From: an uncultured Pedobacter sp.
GTDB taxonomy: Bacteria; Bacteroidota; Bacteroidia; Sphingobacteriales; Sphingobacteriaceae
Length of the DNA stretch: 64,000 nt
Assembly (NCBI RefSeq): GCF_946480185.1
Contig: NZ_CAMLIG010000001.1
Span: 124,001 to 188,000, forward strand
Direction of reading: 5' to 3'
Shown here piece after piece: positions 19,515 through 28,335 of this stretch; the first letter of the stretch is position 1; each line of letters opens with the position of its first letter. Below the pieces are notes generated by a model that did not search any database, was not told the origin of the DNA, and worked only from the letters and a program-made list of their open reading frames with translations. The position numbers were made by a program, and so were the translations under genes.

Positions 19515-20486
19515 CTACTGTATGTCTCCGTAAGCTTCTAAAATTTTAACCACTAATTTATGGCGAACCACATCTTTACCGCTTAAATAAATAATATCAA
19601 TTCCTTTAATACCTTCTAAAATACGAAGTGCATTAAATAAACCTGACATTTGCTTTTTAGGTAAATCTACCTGAGTAACATCACCGGTTACTATAAATTT
19701 AGCAGAAGGGCCCATACGCGTCAAAAACATTTTCAACTGCATATCCGTTGCGTTTTGTGCTTCATCCAAAATTACAAAACAATTATCTAATGTACGCCCA
19801 CGCATAAATGCCAAAGGTGCAATTTCTATTGTTCTGTTCTCTAAATATAATTTTAGTTTGTCAGGAGGAATCATATCATCTAATGCGTCATAAAGCGGGC
19901 GCAAGTATGGATCTATTTTTTCCTTCATGTCACCCGGTAAAAAGCCTAGATTCTCTCCTGCTTCCACCGCCGGACGCGTTAAAATAATACGTTTGATCTC
20001 TTTATTTTTTAAAGCCCTAACTGCCAATGCAACTGCCGTATAGGTTTTACCTGTACCAGCTGGACCGATGGCGAAAATCACATCATTTTTATTGATGCTA
20101 CCCACCATTTTGCGTTGATTATCAGTTCTGGCTTTCACCATAATCCCGTTAGGACCAAAAACAATTACCTCAGATGAGGCAGTTGCTTCTGTTGAACCTC
20201 CTTCCGCAGTGTCTGATTTTGGAAGAGGCCTCGCATTTTCCCCTAAAATGGATTCAATATCATTAGTGGACAAATTTTGGTATTTATCCAAATGATTAAT
20301 GATTGCGGTAAGCTTAGTATTAAAGTGATTTATTTCTTGCTCGTCGCCTAAAACTTTCACTTCATCACCCCTGGCAACAACCTTAAGTTTTGGAAAAGAA
20401 CGTTTTATCAACTCAAAATACTCATTATTTGGTCCCCAAAGCACTGCTGGGTTCACTGCTTCTAAAGTAATTATCAGTTCGTTCAA
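19515..20486 (-). CDS. phoH: PhoH family ATPase
   Basis: A 323-residue cytosolic P-loop protein related to superfamily 1 helicases. A KH-like N-terminal region (about 1-90) precedes the PhoH domain: Walker A GPAGTGKT near 140, ILTRPAVEAGENLGFLPGD, Walker B FVILDEAQN and FIVTGDVTQVDLP. Family members are tied to RNA metabolism, and their role is not fully settled. The start is a TTG (20486), which gives the N-terminus MNELIITLE expected for close relatives. It is divergent from the SAM hydroxide adenosyltransferase gene across 101 bp. Confidence 0.92.
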   Translation of the reverse strand: MNELIITLEAVNPAVLWGPNNEYFELIKRSFPKLKVVARGDEVKVLGDEQEINHFNTKLTAIINHLDKYQNLSTNDIESILGENARPLPKSDTAEGGSTEATASSEVIVFGPNGIMVKARTDNQRKMVGSINKNDVIFAIGPAGTGKTYTAVALAVRALKNKEIKRIILTRPAVEAGENLGFLPGDMKEKIDPYLRPLYDALDDMIPPDKLKLYLENRTIEIAPLAFMRGRTLDNCFVILDEAQNATDMQLKMFLTRMGPSAKFIVTGDVTQVDLPKKQMSGLFNALRILEGIKGIDIIYLSGKDVVRHKLVVKILEAYGDIQ

Positions 20487-20543
20487 TGTATAGATTTTAT
20501 GTTTCTGATATGAATGTGAATTAAAAATTTAATATTTGTAGCA

Positions 20544-20566
20544 TTAATCTTGTGATACAAGATTAA
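20544..20566. promoter_or_regulatory. 23-bp perfect inverted repeat in phoH/SAM-hydrolase divergent promoter
   Basis: Arms of 10 bp, TTAATCTTGT and ACAAGATTAA, flank a GAT centre. It lies midway in the 101-bp gap between two divergent starts and no T-run follows it. The position and symmetry suit a dimeric repressor operator better than a terminator. The binding protein is unknown. Confidence 0.55.
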
Positions 20567-20587
20567 GAATAAATATTCATAATATTA

Positions 20588-21370
20588 ATGGCAATTATTA
20601 CTTTAACCACAGATTTAGGTTATAAAGATTTTTATCAGGCAGCGCTTAAAGGTAGTATCTTAAATACGTTGCCGTCCGTTAACATTATTGACATTACGCA
20701 TGAGATTGAGGCATTTAATATTTCAAAAGCAGCCTTTCTTTTAAAAAATTGCTTCCACTATTTCCCTAAAAATACCGTTCATTTAATTGGGATTGATACC
20801 GTTTACAGTTCGTCCAATAAATATTTGGCAGTAAAATACCGCGATCATTTTTTTGTAGGTTCTGATAATGGCATATTTTCCCTGATTTTTGAGGAAACGC
20901 CGCAAGAAGTTGTAGAGTTGAATATTTTACAGGATTTAAAGTTTCTGCATTTTCCTTTGGCAGATATTTTTGTAAAAGCAGCCTGCCATTTAGCATCAGG
21001 AGGTGCATTAAAAGACATTGGAGAAACCACTTTTGAAATAGAAGAAAAAATGAATTTTCATCCGGTGATTGAAAAAAACATTATCAAAGGAAGCGTTATT
21101 TTCATCGATTCTTTTGAAAACGTAATCACCAATATCACCAAAGATTTGTTTAACAAAGTACAGGCTGGCAGAAAGTTTGAACTGCATTTTAAACGTGGAG
21201 AATCCATCAACCAGCTCTCTTGGCATTATGACGAGGTTCCGGAAGGTGATAAATTATGTTTATTCGGGATATCAGACCATTTGGAGATTGCAATTAATAA
21301 AGGAAACGCCAGCGGATTATTGGGATTAAAGCCGAATGATACAGTTTTGATTGAATTTAAAAAAGATTAG
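20588..21370 (+). CDS. SAM hydroxide adenosyltransferase (DUF62 family)
   Basis: A 260-residue enzyme of the SAM-dependent halogenase-like family. The hydroxide adenosyltransferase branch splits S-adenosylmethionine to adenosine and methionine using water. Signatures: ITLTTDLGYKDFYQAALKG at the N-terminus with the substrate Asp, IDITHEIEAFNI, VGSDNGIFS and the C-terminal domain with FIDSFENVITNI. Full length. It heads a plus-strand run of four genes and shares a palindromic promoter region with phoH. Confidence 0.92.
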   Translation: MAIITLTTDLGYKDFYQAALKGSILNTLPSVNIIDITHEIEAFNISKAAFLLKNCFHYFPKNTVHLIGIDTVYSSSNKYLAVKYRDHFFVGSDNGIFSLIFEETPQEVVELNILQDLKFLHFPLADIFVKAACHLASGGALKDIGETTFEIEEKMNFHPVIEKNIIKGSVIFIDSFENVITNITKDLFNKVQAGRKFELHFKRGESINQLSWHYDEVPEGDKLCLFGISDHLEIAINKGNASGLLGLKPNDTVLIEFKKD

Positions 21371-21422
21371 CAATTTATTAAAAGCTGAAATTAAACGGCT
21401 TTGAACACCTAAATAAAGCGCA

Positions 21423-21941
21423 ATGAAAGTATTTGTAGTTATCTTATTAACAATATTCACATTACCGGCATTTTGTTTCCAAAACTCTGATAGTTTGGCG
21501 TACCAGCTGCAGCGGAATAAAATAAATTCAATGCTGAATGCCCGCGTAGCTAAGTTTGGACAATTCACTGAAAGTTTAAGTCAGAAAACTGGGATTTTTG
21601 GTTTTAAAACCAAAAAAGACATGCAAAAAAGCATGGACATTTTAACGCAAATTATAGAAACCGACAATTCCATTTTAAAAGAAACCAAAACTTTGGTGGA
21701 TTTTAAAACCTACCAACAAGACAAGGTAGTTTCCGAGTCGAAAGAATCGGAAGTTAGAAATGTAGCATACATGCGCACCATTAACAAACTACAAACCCAA
21801 AACGAAACCTTAAACAAAGACCTTCAGGAAGTTAGGCATGGTAAAAAGTTTTATCAGTTGGTATCTTTCGCATTGGCACTGGCTATCATCAGTTTTGCAC
21901 TGTTTGTGTTCCGTAAAATTTCATCAAAACAAAGACAGTAA
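21423..21941 (+). CDS. Hypothetical coiled-coil membrane protein
   Basis: 172 residues. A signal peptide (MKVFVVILLTIFTLPAFCF) is followed by a largely helical, polar middle (about 20-140) with coiled-coil character (NKLQTQNETLNKDLQEV), then a C-terminal membrane helix (about 145-165) and a basic tail. This predicts a periplasmic coiled coil anchored in the inner membrane by its C-terminus. I do not recognise the family. It sits 52 bp after the SAM hydroxide adenosyltransferase gene and 75 bp before the ABC exporter. Confidence 0.75.
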   Translation: MKVFVVILLTIFTLPAFCFQNSDSLAYQLQRNKINSMLNARVAKFGQFTESLSQKTGIFGFKTKKDMQKSMDILTQIIETDNSILKETKTLVDFKTYQQDKVVSESKESEVRNVAYMRTINKLQTQNETLNKDLQEVRHGKKFYQLVSFALALAIISFALFVFRKISSKQRQ

Positions 21942-21955
21942 GCCAAATTATATCT

Positions 21956-21963
21956 TAGTTTTG
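21956..21963 (+). promoter_or_regulatory. Promoter -7 element before the MsbA-like gene
   Basis: TAGTTTTG matches the TAnnTTTG consensus 54 bp before the ATG at 22017. No TTTG is found at the proper upstream spacing, so only half the promoter is supported. Confidence 0.35.
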
Positions 21964-22016
21964 TTGCCATTGTACCGGAATTATTTTTCGTTGCAAATTA
22001 GTAACACACCTAGTAA

Positions 22017-23846
22017 ATGGCCAGAAACGGATTAAATAGCAGTTCCACTCCTGCTCAGGAGTTCACAAAATCAAAAATCAACAAAGAAAATCTTCAGAAA
22101 ATAAGTGCTTTAATAGCTTACCTAAAACCTTACAAAGGTAAATTTGCTATTGGGATGATATTTTTGCTATTATCAAGTGTGGTTGGTTTGGCATTTCCGG
22201 CGATCATTCAGGTAATGGTTGATGTAGCAACGGACAAAGCACCAAAATACGGCTTGCCAAACTCTATAAATGACATCGGTTTAATTGCCTTCGCTATTTT
22301 ATTTGTACAAGCATTTGTTTCCTTTTTTAGGATAAGATTGTTTGTTGAAGTTGCAGAAAAAGCTTTGGCCGATATCAGACGTGACACCTATTTTCGGATG
22401 GTTACTTTACCGATGAACTTTTTCGCTAACCGCAGGGTTGGTGAGTTAAACAGCAGAATATCGGCAGATTTATCACAAATACAAGATACTTTAACTACCA
22501 CTTTGGCAGAAATGATTCGCCAAATTATTCTATTAGTGGGAGGCATTGGAATTTTGGTTTATGTATCGGGCAAACTGACTTTATTTCTTTTGTGCATTTT
22601 ACCTGTGATTGTTATTGCTGGCGTTTTCTTTGGTAAAGCATTGCGTAAGATATCTAAAAGTGCGCAAGATAAATTGGCAGAATCTAACACTATTGTTGAG
22701 GAAACTTTACAGGGAATTTCAAACGTAAAAGCTTTCGTTAACGAAGCTTACGAGGCTAATAGATATGACAAAAGCCTTCGCGAAGTTGTTCAAATTGCAT
22801 TAAGAGGCGCAAATTACAGAGGAATGTTTGCCTCATTTATCGTTTTCTGTTTATTTGGAGCAATAATGGGCGTTTTATGGTACGGAACATTTTTGGTAAA
22901 ACAAGGTGATTTATCTGTTGGCGATTTATTGGCTTACGTATTTTATTCGTTTTTTGTAGGTGCAGCAATGGGCAGTTTTCCAGAGCTTTATGCCAACGTA
23001 CAAAAAGCCATCGGCGCTTCCGAAAGAGTTTTGGAGATTTTAGATGAGGAAAATGAACCTATATCTATAAATCACACAGACAACCAAATTAAACATATTT
23101 TAAAAGGAAACATCAGTTTCCAAAATGCTTTTTTCAACTACCCATCTCGTCCGGATATTGCAGTTTTAAACGGTGTTTCTTTTGAAGCTAAAGCAGGAGA
23201 AAAAATTGCCATAGTTGGTCCTTCTGGTGCCGGGAAATCAACCATCGCCAGCTTAATTTTAAGATTTTACAACTTACAGAAAGGTTCAATTTTGTTTGAC
23301 GGGCAATCCATCAAAGATTTTGCAATAACCGATATCAGAAACCAAGTGGCCATTGTACCTCAGGACGTTATTTTGTTTGGTGGAACCATTAAAGAAAATA
23401 TCGCTTACGGAAAACTCAGCGCAAGCGATAAGGAAATTATGGAAGCCGCAAAAAAAGCCAATGCCCATCAGTTTATTTCGGGCTTCCCCGAAGCTTACGA
23501 AACTGTTGTTGGCGAGCGAGGTGTTAAATTATCTGGAGGACAAAGACAGCGTATTGCTATTGCAAGAGCTTTGTTAAAAGATCCGGCTATTTTAATTTTG
23601 GATGAAGCCACGTCTTCTTTAGATTCTGAATCAGAGAAATTGGTACAAGAAGCATTAGAGATTTTGATGAAAAACAGAACTTCCATCATTATTGCTCACC
23701 GACTTTCGACCATTAGAGAAGCGGATAAAATCATCGTTTTAAACCACGGACAAATTGCCGAAAGCGGAACCCATAAAGAGCTATCGCAAATTGAGGAAGG
23801 TTTGTACAAACGCCTGAGCTCATTACAATTCGAATATTCTTCATAA
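22017..23846 (+). CDS. ABC exporter, MsbA-like homodimeric half-transporter
   Basis: A 609-residue half transporter: six membrane helices (about 35-330) fused to a nucleotide-binding domain. All catalytic motifs are canonical: Walker A GPSGAGKST, Q-loop VPQDVILF, signature LSGGQRQR, Walker B ILILDEATS with the Glu, and the switch His in IIAHRLST. It could act as a homodimer, unlike the pair at 51439-54934. The family flips lipid A or exports lipids and drugs; a lipid A role is a guess. It is followed 10 bp later by a beta-CASP gene. Confidence 0.9.
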   Translation: MARNGLNSSSTPAQEFTKSKINKENLQKISALIAYLKPYKGKFAIGMIFLLLSSVVGLAFPAIIQVMVDVATDKAPKYGLPNSINDIGLIAFAILFVQAFVSFFRIRLFVEVAEKALADIRRDTYFRMVTLPMNFFANRRVGELNSRISADLSQIQDTLTTTLAEMIRQIILLVGGIGILVYVSGKLTLFLLCILPVIVIAGVFFGKALRKISKSAQDKLAESNTIVEETLQGISNVKAFVNEAYEANRYDKSLREVVQIALRGANYRGMFASFIVFCLFGAIMGVLWYGTFLVKQGDLSVGDLLAYVFYSFFVGAAMGSFPELYANVQKAIGASERVLEILDEENEPISINHTDNQIKHILKGNISFQNAFFNYPSRPDIAVLNGVSFEAKAGEKIAIVGPSGAGKSTIASLILRFYNLQKGSILFDGQSIKDFAITDIRNQVAIVPQDVILFGGTIKENIAYGKLSASDKEIMEAAKKANAHQFISGFPEAYETVVGERGVKLSGGQRQRIAIARALLKDPAILILDEATSSLDSESEKLVQEALEILMKNRTSIIIAHRLSTIREADKIIVLNHGQIAESGTHKELSQIEEGLYKRLSSLQFEYSS

Positions 23847-23856
23847 TCAAGAGTAG

Positions 23857-25260
23857 ATGAAGTTGACCATTTGGGGCGCCGCCGAGCAAGTTACCGGAAG
23901 TATGCACTTATTGGAAGTGAACAACTACCGTATTTTAGTGGATTGCGGTTTAAATTACGAAGGCGGCGTGGAGCTTGCAGAGAATGAAAATTTCCCTTTC
24001 TCGCCGGCAGATATTGATGTGGTGGTTTTAACCCATGCACATATTGACCATAGTGGCAACATCCCAACTTTAATAAAAAACGGTTTTGAAGGGCAGGTTT
24101 TATGCACCTACCCAACTGCGGATTTAATGCAATTGCTCCTCTCCGACTCGGTAAATATTTTTATGCGCAAGCAACAAGATAAAAAACGTGGTCGTGGAAA
24201 ATTCAAGAAAAACAGATTTATCAACCACAATCAACCTTTATATTTACAAAGGCATGTAAATGATACGGCCGACAAAACCGTGGCAATTGCGTTTAACAAA
24301 CCTTTTAAAATCAATAAAGACATTACATTAAAGCTTGTACCAACCGGACATTTATTGGGCGCTGCCGCAGCACATTTTACGATTAACGATAATGGCGTAG
24401 AAAAAACAATTGCTTTTAGCGGAGATATCGGCCGGAAAAATTATCCGGTTTTAAATGACCCTGAATTTTTGCCAGAAACGGATTATTTAGTTTGCGAATC
24501 CACCTACGGCGGCCGGTTCCATAGCACCACGGCAAACCTACAAGATACTTTAATCAACGTAATTACTGAGGCCTGCATTGACCAACCCGGGCGATTAATT
24601 ATACCCGCGTTTAGCGTTGGCAGAACACAATCACTGGTGTTTTCATTGAATAATATTTTTTCAACGGGCTTGCTTCCCCCTATTCCGGTTTTTGTAGATA
24701 GCCCAATGGCTACAATGGCTACGGATATTTATCGTAAACACCATAAATATGTAAATAACGAAGCAAAATCTTTTTACAAACAACATGGTAACGAGTACGA
24801 GTTTGAAAACCTAAACTACGTTCGGGAGTTGAAAGAAAGTAAGGAAATCTCAAACCATTTTGAACCTTGCATTATTATTTCTTCCGCGGGAATGTTGGAA
24901 GGTGGAAGAATCCAAGATCATATTTTTAGAAATATAGAAAACCTTTACGCTACGCTTTTTTTTATTGGCTTTTGTGCAAAAGGTACTTTAGGGCATCGTT
25001 TGCTACGAGGCGACCCGTTTGTGAACATTAAAGGAAGAGAACTTTCGGTAATGGCTACCATCAAAAAAACAGATTTATTGAGCGGACATGGCGATCATTC
25101 TGACATAATGGTATATGTTTCAAGAATCCCAAACCGTTCTTTAAAAAAAGTTTTTCTGGTGCATGGCGAACGCGAAAGCATGGAAGCGCTAAAAGTAAAC
25201 CTAGAATTGAACAAACTGGAAGTTATCATCCCACAAAAAGGCGTTTGCTTTGAAATTTAG
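23857..25260 (+). CDS. Beta-CASP MBL-fold ribonuclease
   Basis: A 467-residue metallo-beta-lactamase/beta-CASP enzyme of the CPSF73-like (YsxB/Rv2752-related) group acting on RNA. Motifs: LTHAHIDHSGNIP (motif 2), FSGDIGRKNYPVL (motif 4), CESTYGGRFH, the beta-CASP part with RLIIPAFSVGRTQ, SSAGMLEGG, and C-terminal GHGDH and VHGERESM. Length is typical. There is no KH domain. It probably shares a transcript with the ABC exporter; a functional link is not evident. Confidence 0.9.
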   Translation: MKLTIWGAAEQVTGSMHLLEVNNYRILVDCGLNYEGGVELAENENFPFSPADIDVVVLTHAHIDHSGNIPTLIKNGFEGQVLCTYPTADLMQLLLSDSVNIFMRKQQDKKRGRGKFKKNRFINHNQPLYLQRHVNDTADKTVAIAFNKPFKINKDITLKLVPTGHLLGAAAAHFTINDNGVEKTIAFSGDIGRKNYPVLNDPEFLPETDYLVCESTYGGRFHSTTANLQDTLINVITEACIDQPGRLIIPAFSVGRTQSLVFSLNNIFSTGLLPPIPVFVDSPMATMATDIYRKHHKYVNNEAKSFYKQHGNEYEFENLNYVRELKESKEISNHFEPCIIISSAGMLEGGRIQDHIFRNIENLYATLFFIGFCAKGTLGHRLLRGDPFVNIKGRELSVMATIKKTDLLSGHGDHSDIMVYVSRIPNRSLKKVFLVHGERESMEALKVNLELNKLEVIIPQKGVCFEI

Positions 25261-25304
25261 CTAACTCAGGGTATTTTATATTCTGATACTTTAATGCTGA
25301 CCAA

Positions 25305-26318
25305 TTATGCTTCAGATAAAAAAAGCTTTAAATCATCAACCATTAACGGTTTATTAAGGAAACCCTTAACATTCTCATACGTTGAAGCTTTTACCCGATC
25401 TTGCGGGTTAATTGACGAGGAAACAATAATTACTGTGTGATGCAACAACATATCCTGCATGTGTCCCAAAAATTCCCATGCGTTCATTTCGGGCATATTT
25501 ATATCTAAGAGAATAAGATCTGCTTTATTAGTTTCTAAATATTTAAGGGCTTCCTTTGGGTTATTGAAAGAAAGGCGTTCAATATTTTTATTTACTTTTT
25601 CTATCATTCTGCTGTTAAGCATGGTTACAATAGGTTCATCATCTATTAAGATAATCCGCTTTATTTCTCTTTCTTGACTATTATTGAATTCCATCTCTTG
25701 ATTATCGGATATCAGTTTACTTAGTACATGGATAACATTATCCAAAATCTCTGCCTGATTTTGGATGTTTTTAAACAGATACTTTGCTTCCGAATAAATT
25801 TCATCATCAAAATCTTCAATTAAACTGGAAAGCCCCAAAATATTTGTTAGCGGTGCTCTTAATTTATGAGAAGTAAGAAAAGCATATTCCTGTAAGGTTT
25901 TATTTTTATTGATAAGCGCAAAATCCTTGCTTTTTTGGCCCGATATATTCCTAATAATAATTGATACACCGAACAATTTATCATCAATGCATACTGAGTT
26001 AAAGTTAAACTCTAGCCATGTAGTAGTATTATAAGTAACATTAAAAAACTCAATTTCTTCAACATGTGCTTTTTTACTTAAGGCTATTTTAAAACATTTC
26101 GAAAATATATTTTTGTATTCTTCTGGGATGTAATCTAAAATGTTTGTGTTTTGAATTAATTCTTCTGAAGTGTTTTTAAAATAAATCGATTTAGTAGTTT
26201 CATTAAAAAAAAGAATTCTGTAATCAGGGCTAATTAATATATAATATTCACTAACGGCACTGTCAAAAACAGCCATAAGCTCTGCAGCTGTTAGTAAAGA
26301 TTCATTAGGCTTTTGCAT
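25305..26318 (-). CDS. PAS-HisKA-like-REC protein without ATPase domain
   Basis: A 337-residue soluble signalling protein. A PAS domain (about 10-125) is followed by a histidine-kinase dimerisation helix pair with H151 in TSHKLRAPLTNILGL. The HATPase domain expected next is missing: after a ~20-residue linker the receiver domain starts at about 220. That receiver is complete (D226-D227, phosphoacceptor D272 in LLDINMPE, S300, K323 in FLNKPL). So it can be phosphorylated but cannot phosphorylate itself. It may be a phosphorelay middle piece or a decoy. No frameshift or remnant is visible. Divergent from an XRE regulator. Confidence 0.88.
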   Translation of the reverse strand: MQKPNESLLTAAELMAVFDSAVSEYYILISPDYRILFFNETTKSIYFKNTSEELIQNTNILDYIPEEYKNIFSKCFKIALSKKAHVEEIEFFNVTYNTTTWLEFNFNSVCIDDKLFGVSIIIRNISGQKSKDFALINKNKTLQEYAFLTSHKLRAPLTNILGLSSLIEDFDDEIYSEAKYLFKNIQNQAEILDNVIHVLSKLISDNQEMEFNNSQEREIKRIILIDDEPIVTMLNSRMIEKVNKNIERLSFNNPKEALKYLETNKADLILLDINMPEMNAWEFLGHMQDMLLHHTVIIVSSSINPQDRVKASTYENVKGFLNKPLMVDDLKLFLSEA

Positions 26319-26367
26319 AAAGGAATGGAGTGCTGAATTGTGTTTTTATATTTTAATTTAGGATAAA

Positions 26368-26409
26368 TTGAAGCAGAAAATCATTATAATTATTGTTCAA
26401 ATGCTTCAA
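26368..26409. promoter_or_regulatory. Inverted pair TTGAAGCA / TGCTTCAA in divergent promoter
   Basis: Two perfect 8-bp inverted half-sites at 26368-26375 and 26402-26409, with centres 34 bp apart, lie between the PAS/REC gene and the XRE regulator gene. The spacing is about three helical turns. An autoregulatory site for the neighbouring XRE protein is inference. Confidence 0.35.
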
Positions 26410-26421
26410 ATTGTTTTTATA

Positions 26422-26429
26422 TAATTTTG
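26422..26429 (+). promoter_or_regulatory. Promoter -7 element for the XRE gene
   Basis: TAATTTTG fits TAnnTTTG, 20 bp before the leader ORF and 64 bp before the regulator's ATG. A good -33 match at the correct distance is not visible. Confidence 0.4.
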
Positions 26430-26448
26430 TAAATTTATAGGTATAAGC

Positions 26449-26493
26449 ATGCAAGAAATAACAACAACGAAATTAGCTATTATAAAATATTAA
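26449..26493 (+). CDS. 14-codon leader ORF overlapping the XRE start (TAATG)
   Basis: The peptide MQEITTTKLAIIKY runs from an ATG at 26449 to a TAA whose last A is the first base of the regulator's ATG (26493). Its first 12 bases, ATGCAAGAAATA, are repeated exactly at the regulator's own start. The arrangement would permit termination-reinitiation coupling. It may equally be a small local duplication with no translated product. Confidence 0.4.
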   Translation: MQEITTTKLAIIKY

Positions 26494-27287
26494 TGCAAGA
26501 AATAGCGTCAAAAAAAAGACTTGGCAATAGATTGAAATTTTTACGAATTACAGAGCAACTATCTCAAGAAGAGCTGGCTAATATTCTAGGAATTTCAAGA
26601 AGCAACTATTCACAAATCGAGCTAGGAAAGCAGTATCCTACCTATCAATCATTGCATTTACTGTGTAAACATTTTAATAAAGATTACAACTGGATTTTAA
26701 ACAGTGAAGATGATGAACCTGAGCTTTCGGTAAAACAAACAACATCGGTTGGTAAACGAAATTTCTTTCCTTTTGTTGATTTAGTAACCGCCCAATATCA
26801 CAAAAAATATATTACCAAATTTAATGACAACAATTTTATAGAGAAACTGCCCCAAATCTCTTTCCCTGTTTTAGATTTAGAAACTAAATTGAGAGCTTTT
26901 GAAATTAGTAAAAACTTAAAAGATTTAAATTTAGCTAAAGAAGATATCGTCATCTGCTCAAAAGTAGAAAACCTTCAAACAATAGATTTTCGCCATATTT
27001 ATCTTGTTGTAAACAAAGAAAAATTGATATTTAGCAAATGTGCCTATAATTTAGCAAACGAAAGTGTGCTTATCATTAGCAAATTTAAACACGAGCAATT
27101 AAACAAATCAGAGATTAATGAGCTTTGGAAAGTTCAATCAAAATATTCATCAACTTTTGGTGTGGAAGAGCAGGAATTAGAACTACAGACAGAAAAATTC
27201 GAAACCATTTTAAACGAATTAAGAAATGAGATCCTTAAATTCAAGTCTTCTGTTTCAGTGAAAAACAGAAAAATTGAACTTAAATAG
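26493..27287 (+). CDS. XRE-family regulator with degenerate S24/LexA-like domain
   Basis: 264 residues. An N-terminal XRE helix-turn-helix (about 8-65; QEELANILGISRSNYSQIELGK) precedes a domain that aligns with the S24 domain of the repressor at 32547 (shared patterns LPxxSxPxxxxxxxRAFEI and NEIxEIWK/NELWKVQ). At the catalytic Ser position it has L142, and at the Lys position S181; the Ala-Gly cleavage pair is A100-Q101. So it should not self-cleave. A C-terminal helical tail (about 225-264) is extra and may be a coiled coil. The start at 26493 rather than 26449 follows from frame. Divergent from the PAS/REC gene. Confidence 0.82.
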   Translation: MQEIASKKRLGNRLKFLRITEQLSQEELANILGISRSNYSQIELGKQYPTYQSLHLLCKHFNKDYNWILNSEDDEPELSVKQTTSVGKRNFFPFVDLVTAQYHKKYITKFNDNNFIEKLPQISFPVLDLETKLRAFEISKNLKDLNLAKEDIVICSKVENLQTIDFRHIYLVVNKEKLIFSKCAYNLANESVLIISKFKHEQLNKSEINELWKVQSKYSSTFGVEEQELELQTEKFETILNELRNEILKFKSSVSVKNRKIELK

Positions 27288-27374
27288 CTACTTAAAAAGC
27301 TTGTTTTTTAATTTGTTAATGACCTCTGAGCTGTTTTTAAGGTATATTAAAACCATTTTAGAAAAGTATTACTT

Positions 27375-28334
27375 TTAAAACTTCACGCCCAGCACAAACT
27401 CATGCGAGCCAGAATTAATGGTTTTGATAACAGAAATGTTGCTTTCATAAGAATAGCCAACAGCTAACATTTTATTAACAGTAAAACCTGTCAGTACCGA
27501 AAAAGAATCATTTTTCCGAAACGAACCACCCAACCAAAAGTTGTTTCTAAAAGAAACTTTCAGATTTAAGTCAAACGAAGTAGGAAAAGGCGCAACGTAC
27601 TTGGCCATAATTGATGGGGTAACAGAAACATCTTCGCCAATAAAAAACCGGTAACCGCCCGTTAGAAAGTAATGTTGTACCTCGGCACTTTTATCAGAAA
27701 TATTATTAAACGAGAGTTTTTGTTTGATGACCTGTTGCATAGATCCGCCGAAGAAAAACTGAGACCCATAAAAATAAAAACCCAGGTTAACATCAGGCGT
27801 CCAGTTTATTACTTGCCCGCTAGTTACTACCGGGTCATTTGGATCTTCAAAAACCAAATCGGCAGTGTTCAAGTCAATCCTGCTTACACCTGCTCCTACT
27901 CCAAAAGAAAGATTTGCAATATCGCCCACCATTAAATGGTAAGCATAGGTAAGGTTGGCTGTTGTACGGTTAATTGGACCCGTATTATCATTTATAAAAC
28001 TTAGGCCCACACCGTGATGATTATCAGACGACACGTAAGAATCTTTATCAGACCGAGTATAAGGTTCTTCAACTCCAAAATCAGCAGAGCCAGCAGTTAA
28101 CACACTGCCATCAATATTTAATGGTGTACTCACGGTCAAATAAGCAGTTTTTGGAGCGTCTTTTATTCCTACCCATTGGTTACGGAAACCCATTTTTGCA
28201 TTTATGCCTTTATACATTCCTGTTAAAGCAGGGTTAATGATTTCCATATTCTGCAGATACTGCGTATAATATGGCCTTTGCTGGCCAAACGCCACATTGG
28301 CTAAGAGAAGGAAAATTAATATTAATTTCTTCAT
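27375..28334 (-). CDS. PorP/SprF family type IX secretion membrane protein
   Basis: A 319-residue outer-membrane beta-barrel. A signal peptide (MKKLILIFLLLANVAFG) is followed by the family's N-terminal pattern QQRPYYTQYLQNMEIINPALTGMYKG and many amphipathic strands (VGLSFINDNTGPINRTTANLTYAYHL, the terminal HEFVLGVKF). PorP/SprF-like proteins are needed for surface attachment or export of type B T9SS substrates. It starts 1 bp after the stop of such a substrate gene, so the pair is almost certainly a cargo-partner operon. Confidence 0.93.
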   Translation of the reverse strand: MKKLILIFLLLANVAFGQQRPYYTQYLQNMEIINPALTGMYKGINAKMGFRNQWVGIKDAPKTAYLTVSTPLNIDGSVLTAGSADFGVEEPYTRSDKDSYVSSDNHHGVGLSFINDNTGPINRTTANLTYAYHLMVGDIANLSFGVGAGVSRIDLNTADLVFEDPNDPVVTSGQVINWTPDVNLGFYFYGSQFFFGGSMQQVIKQKLSFNNISDKSAEVQHYFLTGGYRFFIGEDVSVTPSIMAKYVAPFPTSFDLNLKVSFRNNFWLGGSFRKNDSFSVLTGFTVNKMLAVGYSYESNISVIKTINSGSHEFVLGVKF

Positions 28335-28335
28335 C

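Noticed and set aside
25305..26318. Frameshifted hybrid histidine kinase
   Set aside because: The linker between the HisKA-like helices and the receiver is only about 20 residues and continuous, leaving no room for a hidden HATPase domain.
27291..27341. Terminator between the XRE gene and the PorP/SprF gene
   Set aside because: The arms pair only with a bulge and a 27-nt loop, too weak to call.
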